From: a virus
DNA: 58,980 nt
Strand: one strand, 5' to 3'
IMG/VR virus record: IMGVR_UViG_3300046804_001768
Coordinates: 1-58,980 of that record
The notes under the pieces were generated by a model that saw nothing but the letters and a program-made list of their open reading frames with translations, ran no database searches and was not told the origin of the DNA. Below, piece by piece: positions 27,161 to 35,833 of this stretch. Position numbers and translations under genes: made by a program. Numbering within the stretch: position 1 is the stretch's first letter; each line of letters begins with the position of its first letter.

Positions 27161-27760
27161 TTAAGGATTCAAATTCGGGAACAATTTAAATAAACTTTGT
27201 ACTGTCCATGCCCCACTTCCTGACCCGCTACTATTCACCCGTAGTTTGAATACACTTCCAGATTGAATAAAGGTAAATGAAATGTCCTTTGTATCCCCAA
27301 TATCCGCGGTAGATACATCCGTAAAGACAATACTACTTCCAGACCAGGTAGCCATAATCATGCCGATTCTGGTTGCTCCTGGACGTTGTGCGACATATTC
27401 TATGGTCGTACCTGCATATTGGGTGGTCGAGATATATGGATATACATCTTCGGTAGCCCCAAAAATACCACTATTAATAGACCCCGTAAAGGTCATTGAT
27501 ACGGTACCAGCATCTAATTTAAATTCACTAGATTCAACCGACCGTGGTTGAATATCGGTGTTATAGATTAGACCAACAACTTGTGCACTACTAGATACGA
27601 AATTCGTGGTATCATTAAGCGAAACGATTACTGACCCACTCTTTGTATATAGTTTTCCATCAGAGATGTTGACCGCAAGTTCACCATCATACATGGCACT
27701 AGCGGTCGGAACTGCTCCGTATTGACTATTGTATAAAGGTATAAAACGATTTGCTGGCAT
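27161..27760 (-). CDS. Short tail fibre protein sharing C-terminal domain with 24814 fibre
   Basis: 199 residues. N-terminus MPANRFIPLYNSQYGAVPTA and MYDGELAVNISDGKLYTK is a known type of phage fibre anchor ('..G.LAVN..DG.LYTK'). Then FVSSSAQVVGLI, as in the long fibres, and a C-terminal domain (MATWSGSSIVFTDVSTADIG) shared with 24814-27114. It may be a short version of the long fibre or an adaptor that pairs with it. Four bases separate it from the upstream gene. Confidence 0.72.
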   Translation of the reverse strand: MPANRFIPLYNSQYGAVPTASAMYDGELAVNISDGKLYTKSGSVIVSLNDTTNFVSSSAQVVGLIYNTDIQPRSVESSEFKLDAGTVSMTFTGSINSGIFGATEDVYPYISTTQYAGTTIEYVAQRPGATRIGMIMATWSGSSIVFTDVSTADIGDTKDISFTFIQSGSVFKLRVNSSGSGSGAWTVQSLFKLFPNLNP

Positions 27761-27763
27761 CTT

Positions 27764-28618
27764 TTAAAATCCCACTGATTGTTGAATACGTGTTATGAAA
27801 TTATCTACTACTGTCTTACATTCTGCCGCAGTAACTTGTACTCCAGACGCTTTACTTAATAATGTATTGATTGCTAAGATATTACTAGTATTTGACCCAC
27901 TTGAAAAGAATCGAACCCCACATCCACCTAAACTTACTACATCCGACCCACTAACAATAGTTCCAAATGTAGAATTCCAGTTTGGATGTCCCAATAATAT
28001 AATTACTGTACAATGTGATGGGTCGGTTGCATTATATGTTTGTCTATAAAATGCATGTACGGTAAATCCATTTACAACACTTCCAGTATAAATACTTCCA
28101 GTTGCTAATAGACCACCACCATCTGCTCCAGAGTTACCGCCAACTTGCCAACCCACCGGTCCAGTAGTAGCCCGTGACCCGATTACTGTTAATGGGTGAA
28201 ATGCTGCACTTTGTGTTACTCCATATTGCACATAACCTAAACTAATATAATGAAAATCTCCATCTAAAATAGCACTAGAACTTGCTTGTGTGTAATTACT
28301 TGCCGAAGGATATAATGCTGCAGAATATGCTGAAGTACCTGTATATGACGTTCCTGACCGAAGCGCAGGTGTGGTGATGTTACCACCGTCATACATATCA
28401 AATCCTCCATCAAGAATTTGAAACCCCGTCCCATCTAATCGATATGTGTAGAAACTTGGGTTACGAAAATCAGTCATATACCCACGAAGATACACAGCGA
28501 TGTCTTGTAGTTGTTGAAATGGAAAGCCTCTTCCTTGTAACGAAAATCTACCACTATTATTCTGGTTTGACAAAGAAAAACCACCTGCATTGTTTATATT
28601 TGATAGTGTTAGTGGCAT
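27764..28618 (-). CDS. Putative virion/fibre-tip protein
   Basis: 284 residues from the ATG at 28618, chosen because it follows the upstream stop (28633) with an AAGAG ribosome site; an in-frame start at 28639 would overlap. Gly/Ser/Tyr/Thr-rich and probably beta-structured: FSLSNQNNSGRFSLQGRGFP, YRLDGTGFQILDGGFDMYDGG. No recognised domain. The position within the fibre cluster and the composition suggest a structural protein, perhaps a receptor-binding tip. Confidence 0.55.
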   Translation of the reverse strand: MPLTLSNINNAGGFSLSNQNNSGRFSLQGRGFPFQQLQDIAVYLRGYMTDFRNPSFYTYRLDGTGFQILDGGFDMYDGGNITTPALRSGTSYTGTSAYSAALYPSASNYTQASSSAILDGDFHYISLGYVQYGVTQSAAFHPLTVIGSRATTGPVGWQVGGNSGADGGGLLATGSIYTGSVVNGFTVHAFYRQTYNATDPSHCTVIILLGHPNWNSTFGTIVSGSDVVSLGGCGVRFFSSGSNTSNILAINTLLSKASGVQVTAAECKTVVDNFITRIQQSVGF

Positions 28619-28632
28619 ATTATATTTTACTC

Positions 28633-29241
28633 TTACCAAGATTTTGTTGACGTTCCTATGAATTGAAATATTGGTGCTGCATTAGCCCACGATACCCACG
28701 TATCATATGGCGCAGCACAATCGTACCAAGAGTTCGGATATTGTGTTGTTCCTCCAGTACGGTTAGTCGATGAAACCGACCCAACATATGTTGTTACTGA
28801 GTTTGCGGTAGTTGGTGCTTTTCTTACAAAATAACGTCTAGTTCCTTGTACTAAAGTTGGACTATTTGCTAAACTTGTATATGTACCCTTTGCTGCGGTT
28901 GAAGTTAGTACCGTGAATGTTCCATTGGTATTAAACAATCTAGCGGAAAACCCAATAATATATTCTCCTGCCGGGGATGTCACAGACCCCGATGGAAGCA
29001 AGTGTGCACAGGTACCCGTCCATGCAGCCGAAGATTCATTTGCTTGTGCTTCGGTCATGCCACGAGTAACAACCCCGGTTACTGTAGCCTTTACGTTTGC
29101 ATATTCTGCTGATGTCACTTCTACCCAGTTTCCGACAGTAGCCGCATCGTATGCCGACCCAGACGTACTTAATGCTGCTCGAATTGCATCAGCTACCGCG
29201 GGTTGAGTTATTCTAAAACCACTTGAAAACGTTATACTCAT
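28633..29241 (-). CDS. Putative virion protein in fibre cluster
   Basis: 202 residues, Ala/Thr/Ser-rich. Opens MSITFSSGFRITQPAVADAI and ends YPNSWYDCAAPYDTWVSWAN with several aromatic residues. No known motif. It begins two bases after the stop of the 975-residue fibre and ends 14 bases before the next gene, so it belongs to the fibre operon. Could be a tip or adhesin; this is context only. Confidence 0.5.
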   Translation of the reverse strand: MSITFSSGFRITQPAVADAIRAALSTSGSAYDAATVGNWVEVTSAEYANVKATVTGVVTRGMTEAQANESSAAWTGTCAHLLPSGSVTSPAGEYIIGFSARLFNTNGTFTVLTSTAAKGTYTSLANSPTLVQGTRRYFVRKAPTTANSVTTYVGSVSSTNRTGGTTQYPNSWYDCAAPYDTWVSWANAAPIFQFIGTSTKSW

Positions 29242-29243
29242 AG

Positions 29244-32171
29244 TTATACCAAACTTGCACTACGATATTGTGTTCCAGTATACACATAAATAAATGAACC
29301 ACTAAAATACATAGACCCTGTTTGTGGTACTGCTGGGGCGCCCGTTGGTAATACGAAATTACCTGATACAATAAGTGAACCAGTAACTTCCGCAGAACCA
29401 TTATTTTGTACATACAAATTACTACCACTGGTTAAGTAAAGCGACGAACTATTCGTTGTTAATGAAGAACTTACTAATGCAACGCTACTGACTGTCAATG
29501 ACCCCGTAATAGTTTGATTACCATTGAATTGGTTAGACCCCGTAGTTGCTAAAATATTATAATTAGTTACTTGTACAGAACTACTAACAGTTCCAGCAGG
29601 TACTGTTGCGTTTTGTGCATAACTTGCGGTCAATGCGTATGATGCGCTTGTAATACTACCACTAAATGAACCTGTGATACCTTGAGTTACATTCAAAGAC
29701 CCAGTAATCGTTTGGTTACCATTAAATACATTTGACCCCGTTGTTGCAAATGAGCCTGTATTCACCAAGGAAGATGTTCCCGATGTACCAGAAGAACCCG
29801 AATTTCCAGAACTTCCTGATGTTCCTGATGACCCAACGGTTCCACTACTTCCAGATGTTCCCGAAGAACCAGAACTACCAGAGGTTCCTGAGGTTCCTGT
29901 ACTTCCTGATGAACCAGATGTACCTGAACTACCTGATGTTCCTGATGACCCCGTAGTACCACTTGAACCAGATGTTCCTGAACTTCCTGAACTGCCGCTT
30001 GTACCAGAACTTCCCGATGTTCCATTTGCACCAGAGATACCAGAAGAACCAGATGTTCCGTTTTCACCTGATGTTCCGCTGGTTCCTGAACTACCGCTTT
30101 GACCAGAGGTACCGGAAGAGCCTGAAGTACCCGTTTGGCCGGAAGTTCCGCTCGTGCCATTTTGCCCCGAAGTACCACTGGTGCCGGATGAACCAGCACC
30201 ACCACTTAATACATAACTTGCGGTTACTGCGGTTTGTGCAACACTTGCGGTACCAAGCAATGAACCAGTGATTCCTTCAACAACATTCAATGAGCCACTA
30301 AATATTGCGGGTCCAATATTTGTTAATGTAGATGAACCAGATACAATTAATGACCCAGTAACAGTTACCTTTCCAATAAAGGCACTAGAACCTGTGGTGG
30401 TTAACGACCCACTAAATACCATTGTATCTGCGGTTGTCAGTAACGACCCCGTAATGGTTTGATTACCACTAAGTACTAAGGATGTTCCGTCAAAAGTAAG
30501 ATTTGTTTCCGCCACGGCGGCGTTAGATGTTCCATCTGATGTTAGTATTCTATTATCTGCTGCATTAGATACGGTATTGAATCCCGTTCCACTAGTTCCT
30601 GATGTACCAGAGGAACCTCTAGTGCCTGATGTTCCAGAACTTCCACTCGTTCCTGATGTACCAGAGGAACCAGAAGTTCCTGATGTACCTGAGCTACCTG
30701 ATGTTCCGTTGGTACCCGAGGTGCCTGCTGTTCCTGATGTACCTGAGCTACCTGATGTTCCGTTGGTACCCGAGGTGCCTGCTGTTCCCGATGTACCAGA
30801 CCCACCACCTCCGCCACCATTGAGAGCATAACTTGCGGTTACGGCATACGATGAACTAATTGATGTTTGAACTGGAAAATAAAATACTTGAGCTGAACTA
30901 GAGACAAGTCCTTCCGGTTTATCTAATAAAACATTCCAAGAATTATTTGCTATGTAACTTGCGGTTAATGCATAGCTTGCACTAGTTATATAACTTAATC
31001 CACCGGACGGTGTAGGGATAATATAACTACCACTACCAGATTCATATACTCCGGCAAAGATAACATCAATACCATCTGCTACACTAGCAGTACCATATAA
31101 TGACCCCGTAAATCCTGTAGCGACAACTGGAACATTAACTGATAATTCTGTTGAAGTTAGTTCCGCTGTTGCGGTACCGTCTGCATTCCATACCCACTTA
31201 TTTTCATTTCCGTCATAATATGCTCTAATCTTCGATTGACCGTCAGATATAACAATAAAATTACTACCAGTGCGGAAATCATATCCGTTTTGGTTACCGT
31301 TGAATCGACCAAGATAGGTATTATAACTACCAGTGACATAACGACCAGCTTGTGCACCAAGCATCGTATTACTGTCACCGTGGGCATATTCAAATGATTG
31401 TACACCGATTGAGGTGTTGTAACTACCCGTATCATCATGAAGTTGTGCAAACGCACCCACTGCCGTATTTCCAACTCCAGTACGGTTGTAGTACATCGTA
31501 GCAGGACCGATTGCTACGTTTTGACTACCCGTGGTGTTTCTATTTAAGGAAAATGCACCAACACCTACATTACTACTACCACTATAACTAGAACTGAGTG
31601 CGTGATACCCAATTGCCGTATTATCAGTACCTACGGTGTTTGAACGTAATGTTTCGTGACCAATAGCGGTATTGTAAACACCGGTCGTCAACCGTTCTAA
31701 GGCATCATTACCAAATACGATATTATTTTCAGCGCTAATAGCTCCATTAGGACCAGCACCAATTCGTACTCCACGAACGTAAATGTCTGACCCGTATACA
31801 GTAAGTGATGGACCACTAGTAGAGCTGGTGATGAGTAATGAACCGGTGATAACTGCGGACCCACTGAATGGGAATCCTGCACCCTGACCAGCATTAATTG
31901 CATACGAAGCCGTAGTTGCGTATGAGGATGAAATTGATGTAGCAGCTTGATTGACATATGACGCAGAAATAGCAGTTAGTGCTAATTGCGCAATAGTATT
32001 AAACGACCCCGTGCGTAATGTTTTAATAACAGCAGGGGTAACGTTTACATTGTAATCGGAATTCTTTTCAACTTTGACAACTAGATTTGGTACATCTAGA
32101 GTTAAGTTTGCATCATCAGCTTCCCGAATTACAACCCGAATATTTGGAAGACCGGTACTCGGTGTCGTCAT
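29244..32171 (-). CDS. Long collagen-like tail fibre with YadA-like repeats
   Basis: 975 residues. A N-terminal ~60-residue beta region (IRVVIREADDANLTLDVPN) precedes Ser/Ala-rich helix. About residues 160-290: TAIGHETL, TAIGYHAL, VGVGAFSL, VAIGPATM, TAVGAFAQL, i.e. the left-handed beta-roll repeat of trimeric YadA-type adhesins. Two Gly-Ser/Thr-Ser collagen-like blocks follow (about 455-530 and 657-800), each followed by TGS-rich beta segments such as NGNQTITGSL. No S74 domain. Trimeric helical and beta-roll folds imply a homotrimer. The Ser/Thr-rich blocks are possible O-glycosylation targets. It is the first and largest member of the fibre operon. Confidence 0.85.
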   Translation of the reverse strand: MTTPSTGLPNIRVVIREADDANLTLDVPNLVVKVEKNSDYNVNVTPAVIKTLRTGSFNTIAQLALTAISASYVNQAATSISSSYATTASYAINAGQGAGFPFSGSAVITGSLLITSSTSGPSLTVYGSDIYVRGVRIGAGPNGAISAENNIVFGNDALERLTTGVYNTAIGHETLRSNTVGTDNTAIGYHALSSSYSGSSNVGVGAFSLNRNTTGSQNVAIGPATMYYNRTGVGNTAVGAFAQLHDDTGSYNTSIGVQSFEYAHGDSNTMLGAQAGRYVTGSYNTYLGRFNGNQNGYDFRTGSNFIVISDGQSKIRAYYDGNENKWVWNADGTATAELTSTELSVNVPVVATGFTGSLYGTASVADGIDVIFAGVYESGSGSYIIPTPSGGLSYITSASYALTASYIANNSWNVLLDKPEGLVSSSAQVFYFPVQTSISSSYAVTASYALNGGGGGGSGTSGTAGTSGTNGTSGSSGTSGTAGTSGTNGTSGSSGTSGTSGSSGTSGTSGSSGTSGTRGSSGTSGTSGTGFNTVSNAADNRILTSDGTSNAAVAETNLTFDGTSLVLSGNQTITGSLLTTADTMVFSGSLTTTGSSAFIGKVTVTGSLIVSGSSTLTNIGPAIFSGSLNVVEGITGSLLGTASVAQTAVTASYVLSGGAGSSGTSGTSGQNGTSGTSGQTGTSGSSGTSGQSGSSGTSGTSGENGTSGSSGISGANGTSGSSGTSGSSGSSGTSGSSGTTGSSGTSGSSGTSGSSGSTGTSGTSGSSGSSGTSGSSGTVGSSGTSGSSGNSGSSGTSGTSSLVNTGSFATTGSNVFNGNQTITGSLNVTQGITGSFSGSITSASYALTASYAQNATVPAGTVSSSVQVTNYNILATTGSNQFNGNQTITGSLTVSSVALVSSSLTTNSSSLYLTSGSNLYVQNNGSAEVTGSLIVSGNFVLPTGAPAVPQTGSMYFSGSFIYVYTGTQYRSASLV
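29770..30198 (-). repeat. Collagen-like coding repeat 2 in long fibre
   Basis: About 143 codons of G-X-Y triplets (GTS, GSS, GQN, GEN, GNS, GTV) in the second half of the 29244-32171 fibre, again proline-free and Ser/Thr-rich. Confidence 0.85.
30585..30806 (-). repeat. Collagen-like coding repeat 1 in long fibre
   Basis: Exact G-X-Y triplets, mainly [12 protein letters not shown] and GTR, in the 29244-32171 fibre (about residues 455-530), preceded by GGGGG. No proline, so helix stability would depend on other factors or glycosylation. Confidence 0.85.
30681..30788 (-). repeat. 54-bp tandem duplication inside collagen block
   Basis: Two copies of a 54-base unit (30681-30734 and 30735-30788), apparently identical apart from the end, encoding 18 residues ([15 protein letters not shown] order). 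Third-base identity shows a recent event. Confidence 0.85.
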
Positions 32172-32174
32172 CTA

Positions 32175-32513
32175 TTATCTCGTAGCGGCTGGTCGGACAA
32201 CAAAATATCCTTCAAGAATACGGCGAGTTATTGAACCGCTCGTCATTTTGATGTCATATACGTATTTTCTTTGAGTAAAGGTACTGGTCTGTTCAGGGGT
32301 TAATTCGATATAAATACTTCCCGATACATACGGACTAATTCTACTAACGCTGATACTTGCAGCTACTTCATCGGTTTGGAAGTTTTCACGAACTTGACCT
32401 TCAAATGAATAATCGGTCAAGTCAAGCGTTCCGCCAGTATCCATATTTTCAATGGTAGCGACAATCTTGAATGTTTCTCCTTGACCGATATTAAATTCAG
32501 TAATTTCTGCCAT
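32175..32513 (-). CDS. Small beta-rich virion protein preceding fibre
   Basis: 112 residues from the ATG at 32513 (SD GAGGAC); the longer ORF start at 32579 would run through the promoter-like gap and is unlikely. Pattern: IGQGETFKIVATIENMDT, LDLTDYSFEGQVREN, then SGSIYIELTPEQT and YVYDIKMTSG. This alternation resembles the N-terminal domain of baseplate upper proteins (BppU-type) and Ig-like fibre-attachment proteins. It is directly upstream of the 975-residue fibre (3-base gap) and probably links that fibre to the baseplate. Confidence 0.55.
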   Translation of the reverse strand: MAEITEFNIGQGETFKIVATIENMDTGGTLDLTDYSFEGQVRENFQTDEVAASISVSRISPYVSGSIYIELTPEQTSTFTQRKYVYDIKMTSGSITRRILEGYFVVRPAATR

Positions 32514-32540
32514 ATTTGTCCTCGAAAAAATACACCTTTC

Positions 32541-32548
32541 TATAAGTA
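32541..32548 (-). promoter_or_regulatory. TACTTATA box (candidate late promoter)
   Basis: Coding strand GATACTTATAG, 28 bases before the 32175-32513 gene, just after the tube terminator; would start the fibre transcript. Confidence 0.45.
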
Positions 32549-32580
32549 TCACAAAGTATTGGTATATAGTAATTTCCAAT

Positions 32581-32609
32581 AAAAAACCCCACCTTTTGAG
32601 TGGGGTTTT
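32581..32609 (-). terminator. Intrinsic terminator after tail tube gene
   Basis: On the minus strand AAAACCCCAC, a short loop, GTGGGGTTTT and a T-run. The stem is 10 bp (6 of them in the CCCCAC/GTGGGG core). It lies 18 bases after the stop of the tube gene and ends the neck-tail transcript. Confidence 0.85.
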
Positions 32610-32626
32610 CTGTGCATCTGTGTGTA

Positions 32627-33115
32627 TTAGTAGTTGAGGATGCAGTAGTCTGGTTGAACCGTTAATGAGATTGAAACGGGATCATCCTTTTCCCATGCCA
32701 TTTCACCAAACTCAACTTTGGTGATTTGTGTGCCCTTCAAAATCCATTCTTCAACCTTATCACCTACTGGACCAAGAACATTGATAACAATATCCTTCTT
32801 GTAGAATTCTGCATATCCATCACGACCCGTGACTGATTCGTGGTGTAAACGAACCCATTCCATTACTGCTTGTGCACCAGATGGAACTACGGGGTCATAT
32901 AATTCAAGTACCATTTCGTCCCATACAGTCTTACCCTTGACGTAACGTTGAAGATTGATGTGGTCTAAACGCTTCTTTTCTTGGGTTAACTTTGGACGGT
33001 CTGCCTTCTTGATAAGATAGGCAGGTACACCTTCGATATACATCACATACCGATTTTGAGTCTTTGGCTCAAATGCGGTGAAAAATAGTTCTTGTTCGTT
33101 GACCAAATTTGCCAT
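32627..33115 (-). CDS. 19: Tail tube protein (gp19-like)
   Basis: 162 residues, the size of T4 gp19 (163). Start placed at ATG 33115, with SD GGAG seven bases upstream; the in-frame TTG at 33127 lies inside that site. Features match tube proteins: a N-terminal beta hairpin with RYVMYIEGVPAYLIKKADRP, a central WDEMVLELYDPV, and a C-terminal ISLTVQPDYCILNY. Hexamers stack to form the tube through which DNA passes. It lies just after the sheath gene, as in T4, and is followed by a strong intrinsic terminator at 32581-32609. Confidence 0.88.
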   Translation of the reverse strand: MANLVNEQELFFTAFEPKTQNRYVMYIEGVPAYLIKKADRPKLTQEKKRLDHINLQRYVKGKTVWDEMVLELYDPVVPSGAQAVMEWVRLHHESVTGRDGYAEFYKKDIVINVLGPVGDKVEEWILKGTQITKVEFGEMAWEKDDPVSISLTVQPDYCILNY

Positions 33116-33145
33116 ATGGCTCTCCAAATATAGATTGGTACTTGA

Positions 33146-33153
33146 AATAAATA
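33146..33153 (-). promoter_or_regulatory. TATTTATT box (candidate late promoter)
   Basis: Coding strand ACTATTTATT, 31 bases before the tail tube gene; it gives the tube, needed in many copies, its own start. Confidence 0.4.
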
Positions 33154-33173
33154 GTGGTTATTGAAAAAACTGA

Positions 33174-35474
33174 TTAGATTGTATCGAAGGTTGCACCAGT
33201 TGGGAGAATGTTGAAGTCCAACTTGATGAATTCTGCGGTACGGGTTGGTTGGAGATAGATTGCACCAACCAAGATGTTGCGGTCAATAATATCTGGAGTA
33301 TTATTGGTTTCATCCATAACCACACGGAATGCGGTCAAACCAGAACGTTGTTGGATACCTGCGAGGTATGGGTTGACAATGTTCAAGAAACGGTTTCTGG
33401 TTGCTTCGGTATTTTGTTCGAATACCAAATAACGAGCGGAACTTGCGATAAACTTCTTCACAGTGATGAGGAGACGACGAACGTTTACACGGTCAAGTGC
33501 TGATGAACGGCGTTGGAGTGTCTTTTGTCCCCATACACAGATACCTTGTCCTGGGAATTGTGCGATTGGGTTGACCTTTGATTCGTACAATTCGTCACGT
33601 TGTGCTTGGTTTAAGCGAGTCTTGACACCAACTGCGCCTGGGATTCCACCACGATTCAATCCTGCTGGAGCGAACCATTCTGCACCAACGTTATCACTAT
33701 ATGCGTAGACTTCTGGGAGAACCACAGATGGTGGTGCCCAAGTATACTTGTTAGTGTTTGTATCTACGATACGAACCCAAGGATAGTATGCTGCGGCGTA
33801 ATTGGTATCAAGACTTTCTGCTAAACCAGTGACACTACCGATGGTTGCATCAAGAGTATCAAGGTCAAGAAGATAGAAACAATCACCACGTACTTCACAA
33901 AGGTCAATTGCTGATTGTGCGATATAACTGTGTTGTGAGTAGAGAACGCCTGGGATAACCAAGAGGTTAAGGTCTACACTATCTGGATTCCCGAGGGTAT
34001 TTAATGCTCTCTTATATTCAACTGACCCAGATGCGGTTGCATTTGAGAGGTTGAATCCTTGTGTATTGGTTGAAGTGATTGCTCCACCCAATGCGATATA
34101 TCGTGCTGGGTTTAGTCCATCAAATCCACTTTGAAGAGGAACGGTGAATCGACGATATGCCACTTGGTCACGGTTGGTAAGTGAAAGTGGACTACCAGCA
34201 ATTTCGTTAGACGCAAGTGAACTACTAAGGTTAAATTCTGACCCAACCGTTAATCCACCAACAGCTGGTGCGAGAAGTGATAGGTTGGTAGTCTTTGAGA
34301 AATCATATCCGTAGTATGCGCGAGTATCGATAGCATCTGCGTTGTATCCATAAGTACTACCACTTAACCAACGACTGGTGACATATGAACCACTAGTAAC
34401 TTGACCAGCGGTAGTATTGAATACTGAAGTTAATGCTGCGAATCCGTAAGGTACAGCGTTTTCTGGAATGACATTTTCACTCATTTCTACACGGATATAC
34501 TTTGAAGTGATTGGATAATCACCTTCATAATAAGTTTCACCCGTTGATGAATTATATGTTGGAGCTGCATTACCGATACGGCGTGCGATATAATTTGGAC
34601 TGTCTGGATTGAGGTTCAAGTTGTCATAACTTTCAAGAACGTTGGTAGATGTATCAGTATCGGTGAAGTCACGAACGAGAAGTGAGAATGAACCGTAGTT
34701 ACTATCTGGGTCAAGACTTGGTGAAACACCAGTAATAGAAATCTTGATTTCCTTATTTGCTGCGGTTCCATCACTTAATGTATGAACCTTAAATAAGTTA
34801 TATTTAGTTCCACCGATTGGTTGTGAACGAATCCATGGGGTGGTTGCATTATCGTATTGAGTGTTAAGTGCGAGTGATGCGGTCGATGCAGTAAGAGTTA
34901 CTGTATTTCCAGCTTGTGCAAGTGCATCTGGGAAGATAGCGTAGACATATGCTGGATATGAAGAATCACTTTCTGCTGTGGTTCCGAAGTAGGTACCGAT
35001 GAAGGAATTATCACCTTCAATTGCACTTAGATTACTTGCTGAAGTATGTAAACTATTTGAACTACTGACTACCAAACCAAAACTTGCGGTTGTACCGAGG
35101 ATACTAACATTTGTAAGACTACTTCCCGATACAGTTGGGTGAAGAACTGCGAATAATTTACTACCGAGCGAACCAGTAGCGAAGATAGTTGCGGCGGTAG
35201 TAGTGTACCCGGCTAATCCAAGAACACGAACGATAGTTGCACTTCCTGCTTCTTGGAGGTAGTTTTTAACTGCATAACTCATGTAAGAGGTACCGTTTGG
35301 TTCGCCGAAAGTCGTGACGAACCCATCGATACCATCTACCGAAGTAGGAATAAATGCTGGTCCTTTAGTGGTTGGACCAACAAACGCCGCACCAATTTGA
35401 GCTACGCCTTGTGCGAGGAATGTTTGGTCGCGTTCTTGTGTAAAGACACCAGGCGACACGATTCTTTCTGCCAT
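33174..35474 (-). CDS. 18: Contractile tail sheath protein (gp18-like)
   Basis: 766 residues (T4 gp18 has 659). Opening RIVSPGVFTQERDQTFL and GAAFVGPTTKGPAFIPT is the typical sheath start; the C-terminal third has WAPPSVVLPEVYAYSDN, NPIAQFPGQGICVWGQKTL, RRLLITVKKFIASSARYL and FEQNT, the conserved sheath core that carries the linker to neighbouring subunits. The extra length lies in the surface domain (residues about 120-420), Ser/Thr-rich. It contracts to drive the tube through the envelope. SD GGAG; the tube gene follows. Confidence 0.93.
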   Translation of the reverse strand: MAERIVSPGVFTQERDQTFLAQGVAQIGAAFVGPTTKGPAFIPTSVDGIDGFVTTFGEPNGTSYMSYAVKNYLQEAGSATIVRVLGLAGYTTTAATIFATGSLGSKLFAVLHPTVSGSSLTNVSILGTTASFGLVVSSSNSLHTSASNLSAIEGDNSFIGTYFGTTAESDSSYPAYVYAIFPDALAQAGNTVTLTASTASLALNTQYDNATTPWIRSQPIGGTKYNLFKVHTLSDGTAANKEIKISITGVSPSLDPDSNYGSFSLLVRDFTDTDTSTNVLESYDNLNLNPDSPNYIARRIGNAAPTYNSSTGETYYEGDYPITSKYIRVEMSENVIPENAVPYGFAALTSVFNTTAGQVTSGSYVTSRWLSGSTYGYNADAIDTRAYYGYDFSKTTNLSLLAPAVGGLTVGSEFNLSSSLASNEIAGSPLSLTNRDQVAYRRFTVPLQSGFDGLNPARYIALGGAITSTNTQGFNLSNATASGSVEYKRALNTLGNPDSVDLNLLVIPGVLYSQHSYIAQSAIDLCEVRGDCFYLLDLDTLDATIGSVTGLAESLDTNYAAAYYPWVRIVDTNTNKYTWAPPSVVLPEVYAYSDNVGAEWFAPAGLNRGGIPGAVGVKTRLNQAQRDELYESKVNPIAQFPGQGICVWGQKTLQRRSSALDRVNVRRLLITVKKFIASSARYLVFEQNTEATRNRFLNIVNPYLAGIQQRSGLTAFRVVMDETNNTPDIIDRNILVGAIYLQPTRTAEFIKLDFNILPTGATFDTI

Positions 35475-35499
35475 ACGGTATTCTCCAAACTAAATTTGT

Positions 35500-35766
35500 T
35501 TATCTCTCTGGGGTAAATTCGCCGGTTTCAAAATTAATTGACCCGACACCATACTTTTCCGATAACCGATTAATTAAATCTTGTTCTTCTGTAAGTAAAC
35601 TTTTAAATAGTTTGGCTTGTTCACCAATCTTTAATTTTAGTTCTGCGATATCCAATTCTAACATTTCAACTTGAAGTTGGAACTGGCCAGTGTCAGAGAC
35701 TACCGTTGCTAACTTATCACGCAAAACATTAATTTCGTTTAATTCATCTTTGGTAATTTCTGCCAT
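35500..35766 (-). CDS. Small coiled-coil protein of unknown function
   Basis: 88 residues, almost entirely a heptad-type helix (ELNEINVLRDKLATVVSD, then QLQVEMLELDIAELKLKIGE), ending in a short YGVGSINFETGEFTPE tail. The tail 'G.INFETGEF' is typical of small virion-associated coiled-coil proteins of T4-like marine phages, by memory. It is located between the sheath-stabiliser and sheath genes and has its own TATTTATG box. Possibly a virion or tail-assembly chaperone; function unknown. Confidence 0.6.
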   Translation of the reverse strand: MAEITKDELNEINVLRDKLATVVSDTGQFQLQVEMLELDIAELKLKIGEQAKLFKSLLTEEQDLINRLSEKYGVGSINFETGEFTPER

Positions 35767-35801
35767 AATAACCTCGTTTTGAGTTACAAAATACCTCGTA
35801 T

Positions 35802-35809
35802 CATAAATA
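35802..35809 (-). promoter_or_regulatory. TATTTATG box (candidate late promoter)
   Basis: Coding strand GATATTTATG, 36 bases before the small coiled-coil gene at 35500-35766. Confidence 0.35.
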
Positions 35810-35833
35810 TCTGTTTTTTTACCTAAACATCAA

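Noticed and set aside
29770-30806. Periodic DNA repeats that could look like a CRISPR or VNTR array
   Set aside because: Period is nine bases in frame, coding for G-X-Y triplets; no spacer structure and no cas genes.
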